A DNA stretch of 64,000 nt, taken from the NCBI RefSeq assembly GCF_022807975.1, contig NZ_CP094358.1, positions 1,674,001-1,738,000 of the forward strand, read 5' to 3'. Below, piece by piece: positions 44,448 to 53,216 of this stretch. Under the pieces are notes generated by a model. It had not been told where the DNA came from and did not search any database. It saw nothing but the letters and a program-made list of their open reading frames with translations. How positions within the stretch are numbered: position 1 is the first letter of the stretch; every line of letters starts with the position of its first letter. The DNA comes from Abyssalbus ytuae (lineage in GTDB: Bacteria; Bacteroidota; Bacteroidia; Flavobacteriales; Flavobacteriaceae). The translations under genes were made by a program, and so were the position numbers.

Positions 44448-44861
44448 TTACGCTGTAATCAATTCATTAATTGACCAGTAAGATAATACTTTATTTATTT
44501 TATTTGTATAATCTTCGTATTTTAATGGTTTAATTATGTATCCTGCAATACCGGTTTTGTAGCATTCCTGCAAATCTCTATGATTACTGGAAGTTGTAAG
44601 TACTATAGTAGGAATGTATTTTAACACCTCATCATTTTTAAGAATCTTTAAAAATTCAATTCCGTTTATTTTCGGCATATTTAAATCCAGTAAAATAATA
44701 TGAGGCAGCCTGTCTTTTTTAGACAAGACCTCTAAAGCTTCTTCACCATTTCTGGCTTCAATTACATGATGCTTTAAATTGAGTTTTGAAATTGTCCTGT
44801 TAAATTTCATAACCTCAATTTCATCATCCTCGATTAATAATATTGTCAATGAAATTTCCAT
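44448..44861 (-). CDS. Single-domain response regulator (Rcp1-type)
   Basis: 137 residues consisting only of a receiver domain: EDDEIE at 11-16, phospho-acceptor Asp59 in ILLDLNMPKINGIEF, Thr in VLTTSS and Lys in IIKPLKYEDY. There is no output domain. It is the first gene of the seven-gene operon running to 38317. With two kinases lacking receivers, an HPt protein and a LytTR regulator downstream, it is the natural intermediate of a kinase-receiver-HPt-LytTR phosphorelay. That order is inference from composition. Confidence 0.93.
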   Translation of the reverse strand: MEISLTILLIEDDEIEVMKFNRTISKLNLKHHVIEARNGEEALEVLSKKDRLPHIILLDLNMPKINGIEFLKILKNDEVLKYIPTIVLTTSSNHRDLQECYKTGIAGYIIKPLKYEDYTNKINKVLSYWSINELITA

Positions 44862-44890
44862 TTACTTTGTTTGAATTTTTTACCCAAATT

Positions 44891-44982
44891 CAAATTTTAT
44901 TATTTAAACTAAAAATCATTTGCCTTTTTAGTTTAACAGACAGGTTTCTATAGGTGAAATGACAATATGTGTAGATAAGTGG
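44891..44982 (-). promoter_or_regulatory. LytTR-type direct repeat, site 7, upstream of the signalling operon
   Basis: TAGGTGAAATG (44951-44961) and TAGATAAGTGG (44972-44982), 21-bp period. A weak -7 candidate AAAATTTG (44898-44891, minus) lies 52 bp away, the same distance as at site 1. The site suggests autoregulation of the operon that encodes the LytTR protein. Confidence 0.6.
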
Positions 44983-44986
44983 TTTT

Positions 44987-46756
44987 TTATATAACCCCCA
45001 TTTTTTTTAACAAATAAGAGGCATTCATGTTTTTGCATATGCCCGGTTTTAGCTTATAATCAAAAGAAAGTTCATCATTTTTAATATAGGCATCAAAGTA
45101 ATAATTTTCAACTTTATTATTTTTTTCAGCCAAATCACATAATGACAAATCGTGAGTGGCTATAATACCGGCAGATGTGGTAGAAGCAAGTTTTTCAATA
45201 AACTTTTCAGACCCCTCGGCTTTATCTTTACTGTTAGTCCCTTTAAGGATTTCATCAAGAATAATAAGATAATCGTTTTCACCAACTTCTTCCACTATAT
45301 ATTTTAATCTCTTTAATTCTGAAAAAAAGTAAGACTCTTCTTTTGACAGTGAATCCGAAGTTCGCATACTTGTAATAAGCTTGACAGGCGAATATATACT
45401 TTTTGAAGCATTTACCGGCAATCCGGAATTAGCCATTACTATAAAAAATGACACGGTTCTTAAAAATGTGCTTTTCCCGGCCATATTAGCACCAGTTATT
45501 ATAAAAAATTTTTCCTTATTTAATATAAAATTATTGGGTACCAGGTTTCCCTTTTTTATTAACGGATGACCTAAATCTTGTGCATCAATAAGTATTTCGT
45601 TGCTTACAATACCAGGATATGAATATTCAGGATGATTAAATGCAAAATTTCCAAGGGAAATATAGGCATCAAAATAAGTGATACAATTAAACCAATATTT
45701 AATTTCTTTTTTATGTTCCTTTATCCAGCGTTCAATGCGATAACATTGTATAAGATCCCACAAAAAAAAACCATTACCTAATAACCCGACAAAAATATTA
45801 TTACGCTGATCCAAAGCATCAATAGCATTGGAAAATGACTTTATGCTTTTTGATGCTTTTTTTGCTTTAATAAAAACATTTGACCGCTCTTCTTTAAGTA
45901 ATCCGGATAAAAAAAGTTCACTCTCAATACACTTTATTAACCTGGAATATTGTTCAAATATATTTTGTGTTTTTGATGTAAACCAGGAAAGCCGGGTTGT
46001 TTTTTTTAAATAATATCCTGTTATTCCTAATCCGGTTATAAAATTGCATATTAAAAATATAACAGGTAAAATTCCTGAGAATGTTAATACAATAATTATA
46101 ATGGATATTGCAGAAAATATCAACGGTAGCCTGGCAACTTTTTTAGTGATAAAAGGTGAGTAATTTTCAATTCGGCTTAAGATAGTATCAACCGATACTT
46201 CAGCGTTTATTAACCCTGCAATGCTCAAAAAGTTTTGTCGCCATTCCGGTTTATCACAAATTTCCTTTACTGCTTCCTGTTTTGCTTCAATATCCGCTGT
46301 ATTATTAGATAATAAAATGGAGGCAAGTAGTTTTTTTCCCGGAGAAGTTCCCGTCCTGTTTATATATTGAAAAAAAGATCGATCACCAAATAAATCAATA
46401 TCATTGCTGAAATAATGTTCCTCATTTGCAAACTCATTACCGGTTTCTAAAAAAGAAAAGTCCTGGTTAAATGCCCTAAGCTCTGTTTCATTTATTTTTA
46501 ATAGCATACTAAGCCTGTTTTTTTGATACTTTATATTGCTATAAACTGAAACCAATAAGATAAAAAAAGAACCTCCAACAACTGCTGTCGTAAATGCCCA
46601 TAATTCGTAATTGGAAAAATAGTAAACCAGATAAATAGTAACTAAAAATACTATTAACCTTATAAAACTTAAAAAATTAAGTGTTTGGGACTTTTTACTT
46701 AACTTTTTAGAAATTTTTTTTATCTGATTTTCATAAAACTCAGTAGGATAAGTCAT
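44987..46756 (-). CDS. Membrane-anchored MutS-like ATPase
   Basis: 589 residues. Two transmembrane helices at about 27-70 and two more at about 210-250 flank or interrupt a helical MutS core/lever region. The C-terminal ATPase domain resembles MutS domain V: Walker A TGANMAGKSTF, the STF...RT segment, and Walker B YLIILDEILKGTNSKDKAEG, then ATHD. It lacks the mismatch-recognition domain of true MutS, so it is unlikely to act in mismatch repair. It is a frequent but uncharacterised protein in Bacteroidota. Confidence 0.87.
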   Translation of the reverse strand: MTYPTEFYENQIKKISKKLSKKSQTLNFLSFIRLIVFLVTIYLVYYFSNYELWAFTTAVVGGSFFILLVSVYSNIKYQKNRLSMLLKINETELRAFNQDFSFLETGNEFANEEHYFSNDIDLFGDRSFFQYINRTGTSPGKKLLASILLSNNTADIEAKQEAVKEICDKPEWRQNFLSIAGLINAEVSVDTILSRIENYSPFITKKVARLPLIFSAISIIIIVLTFSGILPVIFLICNFITGLGITGYYLKKTTRLSWFTSKTQNIFEQYSRLIKCIESELFLSGLLKEERSNVFIKAKKASKSIKSFSNAIDALDQRNNIFVGLLGNGFFLWDLIQCYRIERWIKEHKKEIKYWFNCITYFDAYISLGNFAFNHPEYSYPGIVSNEILIDAQDLGHPLIKKGNLVPNNFILNKEKFFIITGANMAGKSTFLRTVSFFIVMANSGLPVNASKSIYSPVKLITSMRTSDSLSKEESYFFSELKRLKYIVEEVGENDYLIILDEILKGTNSKDKAEGSEKFIEKLASTTSAGIIATHDLSLCDLAEKNNKVENYYFDAYIKNDELSFDYKLKPGICKNMNASYLLKKMGVI

Positions 46757-46907
46757 AATAATTAAATTATCAGATTGGTAAATCTAATAATTAATATCAC
46801 AGCTTTAAAATTTTTTCTTGTTCTTTGACAGGAAAAAATCTGCAGTCACCTTTTATAAAGAGTTAAAATTCTGCAAAAATATTTTTTCATAACTTATTAG
46901 TTTTCAC

Positions 46908-46915
46908 TAGATTTG
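46908..46915 (+). promoter_or_regulatory. -7 element for the PorP/SprF gene
   Basis: TAGATTTG is a perfect match to TAnnTTTG, 48 bp before the ATG at 46964. No convincing -33 TTG is seen at the right distance. Confidence 0.45.
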
Positions 46916-46963
46916 CAGCATTAGAACCCCATTATCTAATATAACCTAAACTTATACCTATTT

Positions 46964-47908
46964 ATGAAGGGTCTTTTCTTCTTTGTTGCAGTTGTGACAG
47001 GAGTTGTTACCTATTCACAACAAGATGCACAGTATACACAATATATGTATAATACCGTAAGTGTGAACCCCGGATATGCAGGCTCCCGGGATGCCCTTAG
47101 TATAGTAGGCCTACACAGATCCCAATGGGTAGGTTTGGAAGGAGCGCCCGAAACACAAACTTTAAGTGCTCATGCCCCGTTGGATGAAGATAAGAAAATT
47201 GGCCTTGGTTTTTCAATCATTAATGATGTAATTGGTGAAGGAGTAAGCCAGGAAACGAGCTTTGATGCTATTTTTTCTTATGATATAAAAACATCACAAC
47301 AAGGAATACTATCATTTGGATTAAATGCAGGAATTCATTTACTTAATATTGATTTTACAAGGCTTTCTCAATATAATATAGAATTTGACCAGTCAAATAA
47401 TATAGATAATAAACTTTCACCAAGACTAGGAACAGGTTTTTATTATTACACTGATAAGTTTTATGCCGGGATTTCCGTTCCGAATTTGCTTGAAACAAAG
47501 CATTTTGACAGATCTTCGGGAGGCAGTAATGCCGCATCATTTTTGGCAAAAGAACAAATGAACTTTTACTTCATGGGTGGTTATGTGTTTAATCTGGACG
47601 AAAGTTGGGAGTTTAAACCGGCAATCCTTACCAAACTGGTTTATGGAACACCTTTGCAGGTTGACATGTCGGCTAATTTCTGGTACAAAAAGAAACTGGT
47701 CTTAGGAGGTGCTTACAGGTGGGATGCTGCATTTAGCTTTTTAACCGGCTTAAATATAAGTGAGGATTTTATGGTAGGGTTATCATATGACAGGGAAGTA
47801 ACTGATTTAGGCAATACCACCTTTAATGATGGTTCTTTTGAAATAGTTTTAAGGGTAGAATTGTTTAAAAGATTTTATGAAGACTGTAATTGCCTGAGGT
47901 TTTTTTAA
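46964..47908 (+). CDS. PorP/SprF family type IX secretion system membrane protein
   Basis: 314 residues with a signal peptide (MKGLFFFVAVVTGVVTYSQ) and the family opening QDAQYTQYMYNTVSVNPGYAGSRD. The rest is a transmembrane beta-barrel with repeated Gly/aromatic strands ending in FEIVLRVELF. PorP/SprF proteins are outer-membrane partners in type IX secretion, and stand-alone copies serve particular secreted or surface proteins. No large adhesin gene is adjacent here, so this is probably a solitary paralogue. The type IX-sorted DUF4114 protein at 35203 is the only visible cargo in the window. Confidence 0.92.
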   Translation: MKGLFFFVAVVTGVVTYSQQDAQYTQYMYNTVSVNPGYAGSRDALSIVGLHRSQWVGLEGAPETQTLSAHAPLDEDKKIGLGFSIINDVIGEGVSQETSFDAIFSYDIKTSQQGILSFGLNAGIHLLNIDFTRLSQYNIEFDQSNNIDNKLSPRLGTGFYYYTDKFYAGISVPNLLETKHFDRSSGGSNAASFLAKEQMNFYFMGGYVFNLDESWEFKPAILTKLVYGTPLQVDMSANFWYKKKLVLGGAYRWDAAFSFLTGLNISEDFMVGLSYDREVTDLGNTTFNDGSFEIVLRVELFKRFYEDCNCLRFF

Positions 47909-47909
47909 G

Positions 47910-48281
47910 CTAAATTTTATTTAATTGCTCCTGTACTTTTTTTGGTAAAGCTTTTACAACCATTTGATAAGAATGATCAATTAATTCTATTACTAACTTA
48001 TATGGAGCATCGGCATTTATGTAAACTGTATTCCAGTGTTTTTTGCTCATATGAAACCCCGGCTTAATACTGTTGTATTGTTCTCTTAATTCCAGCGCCC
48101 TGTCCGGGTCACATTTTAAGTTAATTGATGGCTCTCCTTCTTCCCATCTCTTTAATGATGACAATGCAAACATTTTTCCCATAACTTTAAATACCAGGGT
48201 GTCATTGTCAAACGGGAACTCTTCGGTTACTCCTTTTTTTGATATGCAGTACTCCCTTAAATGCTCAATATCCATAATCAA
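47910..48281 (-). CDS. MmcQ/YjbR family protein
   Basis: 123 residues; MDIEHLREYCISKKGVTEEFPFDNDTLVFKVMGKMFALSSL and KHWNTVYINADAP are typical of the small MmcQ/YjbR (CyaY-like fold) family, sometimes described as DNA-binding. The ATG at 48275 (two codons in) is an equally good start. It is convergent with the PorP/SprF gene with a one-base gap. The biological role of the family is poorly known. Confidence 0.88.
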   Translation of the reverse strand: MIMDIEHLREYCISKKGVTEEFPFDNDTLVFKVMGKMFALSSLKRWEEGEPSINLKCDPDRALELREQYNSIKPGFHMSKKHWNTVYINADAPYKLVIELIDHSYQMVVKALPKKVQEQLNKI

Positions 48282-48347
48282 CTTAAAATTACAAATTATT
48301 GTGATCTATAAAATATAAAACTTTTGAGTAAATTGCTCAAAAAAACA

Positions 48348-48893
48348 ATGAGAGTTTTACTTTTTTTTATATTATGTATCACAGCTCTTAAAATCCAATC
48401 CCAGGAGAATATCTTATCAGGGAGCGACAGATTCCAGGTCCGTGAACAAGGTAATATCACATTCCTTGAATTTCAGGAAATATTTATAAAAATGACGCTC
48501 TCTAATAATTCAAATGTTTATTTAATTGAAATATTTAATCATCAAAATCATTTAATAAACAGTTTTGATGGTTTTTTCTTTATGGGAATGGTTAAGGAAC
48601 AATATGTGATTCTGGATGAAGGAACAGGGGCATCCCGAAATATTCTCCTGTATGATACCAAATCAAAAAAAACAGTTTTGAATGATAGTTATTATGGAGA
48701 ACTGCAACTTATTAAAAATGAATTGATATATTTTGATGAAGTTTTTTTGAACAATGCTCTTGAAAAACCTGAATGCCCTGAAGAGGTTTTAGAATTTCCT
48801 GACAATATCGGCTATGCAGAAAAGCATATTTTTAATTTCGATACTTTGACTGTTAGTGAAACAGGTACTTACATTTGCATTTTTGTAGAATAA
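48348..48893 (+). CDS. Secreted hypothetical protein
   Basis: 181 residues from the ATG at 48348; a TTG eight codons upstream is less likely. The N-terminus is a clear signal peptide (MRVLLFFILCITALKIQSQ). The mature part is beta-rich and polar, with no motif I recognise. Phrases such as YVILDEGTGASRNILLYD and KKTVLNDSYYGELQLI suggest a beta-propeller-blade-like repeat, which is only an impression. It is isolated between genes on the other strand. Confidence 0.62.
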   Translation: MRVLLFFILCITALKIQSQENILSGSDRFQVREQGNITFLEFQEIFIKMTLSNNSNVYLIEIFNHQNHLINSFDGFFFMGMVKEQYVILDEGTGASRNILLYDTKSKKTVLNDSYYGELQLIKNELIYFDEVFLNNALEKPECPEEVLEFPDNIGYAEKHIFNFDTLTVSETGTYICIFVE

Positions 48894-48949
48894 GAGATTT
48901 TAAATATTTCTAAAAAAGAGTCACTTTAACTTAAAGTTAAAATTCTATC

Positions 48950-49591
48950 TTATTTATTAGGTTTTTTTGTTTCATCTAGCAATTTGGTTTCTTCTGTACC
49001 TATTTCCAATGCCGTATAATCAAGTTTCCATCCTATGGTTGCTACTATTTTTTCAATCATTAAAATAGCTTCGAGAGCTTCTTTTTTTGCCGATTCTATA
49101 AGACCACTTTCCGGAATTTTTTCAAGAATATGCTTTTTTGCTTCCCTGTGTAAATCGGTAAGGTCTTTAGAAGCAAATTTATTAAACAACCCATCTTTTA
49201 TATCATAATACTTTATTTCCTGATCGATGGTTAATACCTCTGGCTCAGGAAAACTGGATAAAACAATTTTCTTTTTAATATTATCTGCCTGCAATTTTAG
49301 TTTACGTAAATCATATCCTATATGTGCTTTGGCATTTATAATAATTAATGCTTTCTTTTTACTTGATACGAGATTTAAAAAACGTTCTTTTACATTTTCA
49401 TAATGATAAATTTCGGCAAAATCACCTTCTACTGTAATCAGTTTACATACACTTCTTATTTTTTCAAGTAATATAACAGATTGTTTTTCTGTAATTTCTT
49501 TATTCTTTCGTTTTCTGAACAGAGAAAACAACCAATACATGCCTATAGCACCCAGTAACAACCCGAGTAATACTTCAGTTATATCATCCAT
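48950..49591 (-). CDS. DUF4230 domain-containing membrane protein
   Basis: 213 residues with one N-terminal transmembrane helix (about 6-22, LLGLLLGAIGMYWLFSLF) and a soluble DUF4230 domain (about 45-190; EKIRSVCKLITVEGDFAEIYHY, KKALIIINAKAHIGYDLRKL, LFNKFASKDLTDLHREAKKHI). DUF4230 proteins are of unknown function. Its start overlaps the end of the DUF4260 gene by 8 bp, as part of a three-gene run with the cyclase-family gene. Confidence 0.85.
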   Translation of the reverse strand: MDDITEVLLGLLLGAIGMYWLFSLFRKRKNKEITEKQSVILLEKIRSVCKLITVEGDFAEIYHYENVKERFLNLVSSKKKALIIINAKAHIGYDLRKLKLQADNIKKKIVLSSFPEPEVLTIDQEIKYYDIKDGLFNKFASKDLTDLHREAKKHILEKIPESGLIESAKKEALEAILMIEKIVATIGWKLDYTALEIGTEETKLLDETKKPNK

Positions 49592-49943
49592 TTTTATTTC
49601 CTATGGTTCCTAGATGTGTGTTTTTAAAAGAATCTGAAAATTTTAAACCATAGCCAAAAAGCCTGTCAAAGGAAGAATGGGAAAATAAAATAACTCCTGC
49701 AAGTGTAATTATTTCATTGTGTGTAAAGATACCCAAAAAATAAACGAGGGTGGCTATACCTTTATGATGAAAAATATTATATGTTACTGCTCCAACTTTT
49801 GAATTGAACAAATAACCTATCATGCCAATATCAGGAACTAAAATTAGAACCGGAAACCACCACCAGGCAAAATCAAGCTGACTAAACAGATAAATACCCA
49901 GGCAAAACATACCTAACTCTTCAATTTTCAAACTATTCTTCAT
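49584..49943 (-). CDS. DUF4260 domain-containing membrane protein
   Basis: 119 residues, nearly all of it hydrophobic with about four membrane helices. The segments FCLGIYLFSQLDFAWWWFPV, PDIGMIGYLF, YNIFHHKGIATLVYF and SHSSFDRLFGYGLKF match DUF4260. The His and Asp residues in these segments are typical of the family, whose function is unknown. It overlaps the cyclase-family gene by 4 bp (ATGA) and the DUF4230 gene by 8 bp, so the three are one operon. Confidence 0.88.
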   Translation of the reverse strand: MKNSLKIEELGMFCLGIYLFSQLDFAWWWFPVLILVPDIGMIGYLFNSKVGAVTYNIFHHKGIATLVYFLGIFTHNEIITLAGVILFSHSSFDRLFGYGLKFSDSFKNTHLGTIGNKNG

Positions 49944-50692
49944 TGATTCAATATTTTAAATAATACCGGCCGGCTGGGAGACGCATCATTTTCAAACGGG
50001 GCTACCTGCATATTTACAAAAAAACTACCGTCTTTAATTTCATCAGGAACAAATATGAATTCGGTGATGGTGGCATCTAACCTTACTTCCTTATTGAAAT
50101 TCCAGAAAGCTTTATGAGCCAAAAGTTTTCCTTCATCTTTTTCCTTGTCAACCGACGGTAAATCAACTAACAAATGCTTCACCCCTGTTTCCCTGAGATA
50201 AACAGCTGTTTCTTCCAATAAATAAGGAGGATTGGAATGAGAGTATTGTTTGGTGTGTTTTTCTTCTGTATTAGGCAGAGTCCTGATGATCAAAGCTTCC
50301 GGATGTATGCTTCCTAAAGCTTTTTCCACCTGTTCTTTTGTGATGACTGCATCTTCTTCTAACTTTTCAGGTTTTATGGTTATTAATTCAGCTAAAAAGA
50401 AAAAATGGTTAAGAGTTTTGTTTACAGAATGAAATTCTTTTGTGATATGCCCTACACACTCGGTATGGGTTCCATGGGCATGAGGGTTAAAATATATATT
50501 ATTAAAATTTGTAGACGCCCCTTTTTCTATACTTCCTGTAAATTCCCCATCCACCACAGGTTCAATTTTGGGAGGTGCAACATACCAGGCATTTACATTT
50601 TCTTTTCCTCCTTTTATGGGAATTGAAATATCTATCGGTTTAGATAAATCAATAATATAAATTTCATGTGGATATTGAATCGTGGTTTTCAA
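49940..50692 (-). CDS. Cyclase family metal-dependent hydrolase (kynurenine formamidase-like)
   Basis: 250 residues. The metal-binding motif HAHGTHTECVGHI near residues 71-83 is the HxGTHxDxxxH-type signature of the cyclase/kynurenine formamidase superfamily. A later motif region with LLVDLPSVDKEKDEGKLLAHKAFW completes the fold. Family members hydrolyse N-formylkynurenine, isatin or other cyclic or formyl amides. No other tryptophan-degradation gene is nearby, so the substrate is open. Confidence 0.85.
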   Translation of the reverse strand: MKTTIQYPHEIYIIDLSKPIDISIPIKGGKENVNAWYVAPPKIEPVVDGEFTGSIEKGASTNFNNIYFNPHAHGTHTECVGHITKEFHSVNKTLNHFFFLAELITIKPEKLEEDAVITKEQVEKALGSIHPEALIIRTLPNTEEKHTKQYSHSNPPYLLEETAVYLRETGVKHLLVDLPSVDKEKDEGKLLAHKAFWNFNKEVRLDATITEFIFVPDEIKDGSFFVNMQVAPFENDASPSRPVLFKILNQ

Positions 50693-50711
50693 AAAAACAT
50701 ATGATTTTATC

Positions 50712-51842
50712 CTATAAATTTAAAAGAAAAAGGTCGGATGCAATACCATCAGTTAAAAATTTCCCCTTTTTAGTAGCTGTTATAATGTGATTTTTCTTTT
50801 CAAGTAACTGATCTTTAATATATTTTTCAGATTGTTGTAAAAGATATGATTTATATTTTTTCCCGAATTCAGTTTCCACTTTCTTCAATGATACTCCCCA
50901 CATTGTCCTTAAACCGGTCATGATATATTCATTATACCTATCAGTATTTGATAAAATTTCTTTTTCCGATGGCAAAAGATTATCCTTTAAGGAATTAATG
51001 TATTTTGAATTATTCGCTATGTTCCAACTTCTGCTTTTTCCATCATAACTGTGAGCTGAGGGACCAAGCCCCAAATACTTTTTACCAAGCCAGTAGGCAG
51101 TATTATTTTTTGAGAAAAAACCCTCCTTCCCAAAATTTGATAATTCGTAATGAACAAAATCATTCTTTTCGAGTTTATCAACTAACATTAAAAAGTGCTT
51201 TTGGGCAACCTCATCATCAATATCATTAACAATACCTTTTTTTATAAATTTCTCAAGAGCCGTTTTTGGTTCTACGGTTAACGCATAACTTGATATATGC
51301 GGCACATGATAATGCAATGCTTTCTCAACGTTATGCAACCACTTTTCATTGCTCATATTTGGTATGCCATAGATAAGGTCTATGGAAATGTTGTTAAAGT
51401 AATTTACGGCTTCTTTTAAACAATTTTCAGCTTCAGGCGCGTTATGGGCTCTGTTCATTAATCTCAGGTCATCTTCAAAAAAAGACTGAATCCCTATACT
51501 TAACCTGTTAATTTTAGTGGATGCCAATTCTTTAATTCTTTCTTTTGAAAGGTCATCAGGATTAGCTTCCAGGGTTATTTCAGGGTCAGGAGAAATAATA
51601 AAAGAAGTGTAGATCTTGTCAATTAACCATTTTATGTCATCAATAGTCAATATACTTGGTGTTCCTCCTCCAAAATAAATAGTTTCTATTATTTCACCGC
51701 CATTTTCATTTTTTCTTAATTCTATTTCCTTTGTAAGTGCATTAAGCATTTCATCTTTTTTCTTTAAGGAAGTAGAAAAATGAAAATCACAATAGTAACA
51801 TGCCTTTTTACAAAAGGGTATGTGGATGTATATTCCTGACAT
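50712..51842 (-). CDS. hemW: HemW-type radical SAM protein
   Basis: 376 residues with the radical SAM cluster motif CKKACYYCDF (Cys-x3-Cys-x2-Cys, residues 11-18) and the HemN/HemW layout: YFGGGTPSIL, TLEANPDDLS, NRLSIGIQSF and LIYGIPNM. It lacks the N-terminal Cys-rich extension of true oxygen-independent coproporphyrinogen oxidase (HemN), so the heme chaperone HemW is the better name. Its start overlaps the stop of ruvC by one base. Confidence 0.9.
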   Translation of the reverse strand: MSGIYIHIPFCKKACYYCDFHFSTSLKKKDEMLNALTKEIELRKNENGGEIIETIYFGGGTPSILTIDDIKWLIDKIYTSFIISPDPEITLEANPDDLSKERIKELASTKINRLSIGIQSFFEDDLRLMNRAHNAPEAENCLKEAVNYFNNISIDLIYGIPNMSNEKWLHNVEKALHYHVPHISSYALTVEPKTALEKFIKKGIVNDIDDEVAQKHFLMLVDKLEKNDFVHYELSNFGKEGFFSKNNTAYWLGKKYLGLGPSAHSYDGKSRSWNIANNSKYINSLKDNLLPSEKEILSNTDRYNEYIMTGLRTMWGVSLKKVETEFGKKYKSYLLQQSEKYIKDQLLEKKNHIITATKKGKFLTDGIASDLFLLNL

Positions 51843-52432
51843 TACTTCTTAACTCTCTCCTCATTCTGCTTTACAAATGCTGCCCAACCGGTATAATTTT
51901 TTCCTGTTTCTTTTTTTCCGGCATTAAAAAAATGGCATACTGCAGCGGCAAGGCCATCCGTTGAATCCAGGTTTTTAGGCAGAACTTTTAAATCTAAAAG
52001 CGATTGTAGCATTTTAGCCACCTGTTCTTTGCTGGCATTACCATTTCCTGTAATGGCCATTTTTATTTTTTTTGGTGAATATTCAACAATAGGAACTTCT
52101 CTTGACAGTCCGGCTGCCATGGCAACTCCCTGTGCCCTGCCCAATTTAAGCATGGATTGCACATTTTTACCAAAAAAAGGTGCTTCAATGGCTATCTCAT
52201 CCGGATGATAAGTATCAATGAGTTCAATCGTACGCTCAAATATAGCTTTTAACTTAATGTAATGATCGTTATATTTTTTTAGGTGTAACTCATTAAGCTG
52301 CAAAAACTCCATCTTTTTCCCTCTTACTTTAATAAGTCCAAACCCCATAACTGTGGTTCCCGGGTCTATCCCTAATATTATTTTTTCTGTATTCAAGAAA
52401 CTGCTTTTTCTAACTTTTACAAAGCTAAACAA
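51842..52432 (-). CDS. ruvC: Crossover junction endodeoxyribonuclease RuvC
   Basis: 196 residues. The RNase H-fold catalytic acids are visible: Asp in ILGIDPGTTVMGFG, Glu in IAIEAPFFGKNVQS, and the C-terminal pair in DSTDGLAAAVCHFF. It resolves Holliday junctions with RuvAB. The only ATG gives a 17-residue leader before the usual TEKIILGIDPGT start, slightly longer than standard. Coupled to hemW by a one-base overlap. Confidence 0.95.
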   Translation of the reverse strand: MFSFVKVRKSSFLNTEKIILGIDPGTTVMGFGLIKVRGKKMEFLQLNELHLKKYNDHYIKLKAIFERTIELIDTYHPDEIAIEAPFFGKNVQSMLKLGRAQGVAMAAGLSREVPIVEYSPKKIKMAITGNGNASKEQVAKMLQSLLDLKVLPKNLDSTDGLAAAVCHFFNAGKKETGKNYTGWAAFVKQNEERVKK

Positions 52433-52466
52433 ATAAAGATTAAATATTGTTTACTTATTTTTGGCC

Positions 52467-53210
52467 ATGTCTATTTTTGGAATCAATACTTCTAATCCTG
52501 CTTTTACCACATATTTCTGGGATAAAAATTCTTACCACACTTTTAAAAAAATGACTTTGGGTGGAATTATTTTAAAATCTTTTTTTGGATTAATCCTTGT
52601 CACTCTAACTGCTGTTTACACCTGGCATCTGTATTTTAAAGGTGTTGATGTGCAATGGCATTTGTATGGAGGAATGATAGCTGCCTTAATTTTTAGTGTC
52701 ATCATTTCATATAAACATGATAAGGCTAAATTTTTTGTTCCCTTGTATGCTATTGCCAAAGGTTTTTTTCTTGGAGCAGTGAGTGTGTTTGCTCACAAAA
52801 AATTTCCCGGACTTCCTTTCAGGGCAGTTGCAGTTACCATTGTTACTTTTTTTGTAATGCTGTTTCTTTATAGAATCAGGGTGATTAAAGTAACCCGACA
52901 ATTCAGAAGTGTGATTATATCTGTTTCAGTCGTTATATTTACACTTTACTTCATCAATTTTATTCTCCACTTTTTTAATATTACTTTTCCTTTTTTGTGG
53001 GGTACCTCCTGGTTTGCTATAGGGTTTAATGTTATAACTGTGATTGTTGCTTCTTTGTCATTAATGCTGGATTTTGATTATATAGAAAGATATCTGGGTA
53101 AAGCTCCTAAGGAGAAGGAATGGATCACTACCTGGGGATTTTTGGTTACTTTAATATGGTTATATATAGAAGTGCTGAGGTTAATGAAAAAACTGGCGAT
53201 AAGATTTTAA
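52467..53210 (+). CDS. Bax inhibitor-1/YccA family membrane protein
   Basis: 247 residues from the ATG at 52467; a TTG two codons upstream is also open. Seven transmembrane helices are predicted, with family features FGINTSNPAFTTYFW at the start and the region ITVIVASLSLMLDFDYIERY before the last helix, which carries the paired acidic residues of the BI-1 calcium/proton site. YccA-like members interact with FtsH and act in membrane homeostasis. Divergent from ruvC. Confidence 0.87.
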   Translation: MSIFGINTSNPAFTTYFWDKNSYHTFKKMTLGGIILKSFFGLILVTLTAVYTWHLYFKGVDVQWHLYGGMIAALIFSVIISYKHDKAKFFVPLYAIAKGFFLGAVSVFAHKKFPGLPFRAVAVTIVTFFVMLFLYRIRVIKVTRQFRSVIISVSVVIFTLYFINFILHFFNITFPFLWGTSWFAIGFNVITVIVASLSLMLDFDYIERYLGKAPKEKEWITTWGFLVTLIWLYIEVLRLMKKLAIRF

Positions 53211-53216
53211 TATAGT

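Noticed and set aside
46964-47908. PorP/SprF gene as the dedicated partner of the DUF4114 protein
   Set aside because: The genes are 9 kb apart, the PorP/SprF gene lacks the LytTR-type site, and solitary PorP/SprF paralogues are common, so no specific link is claimed.
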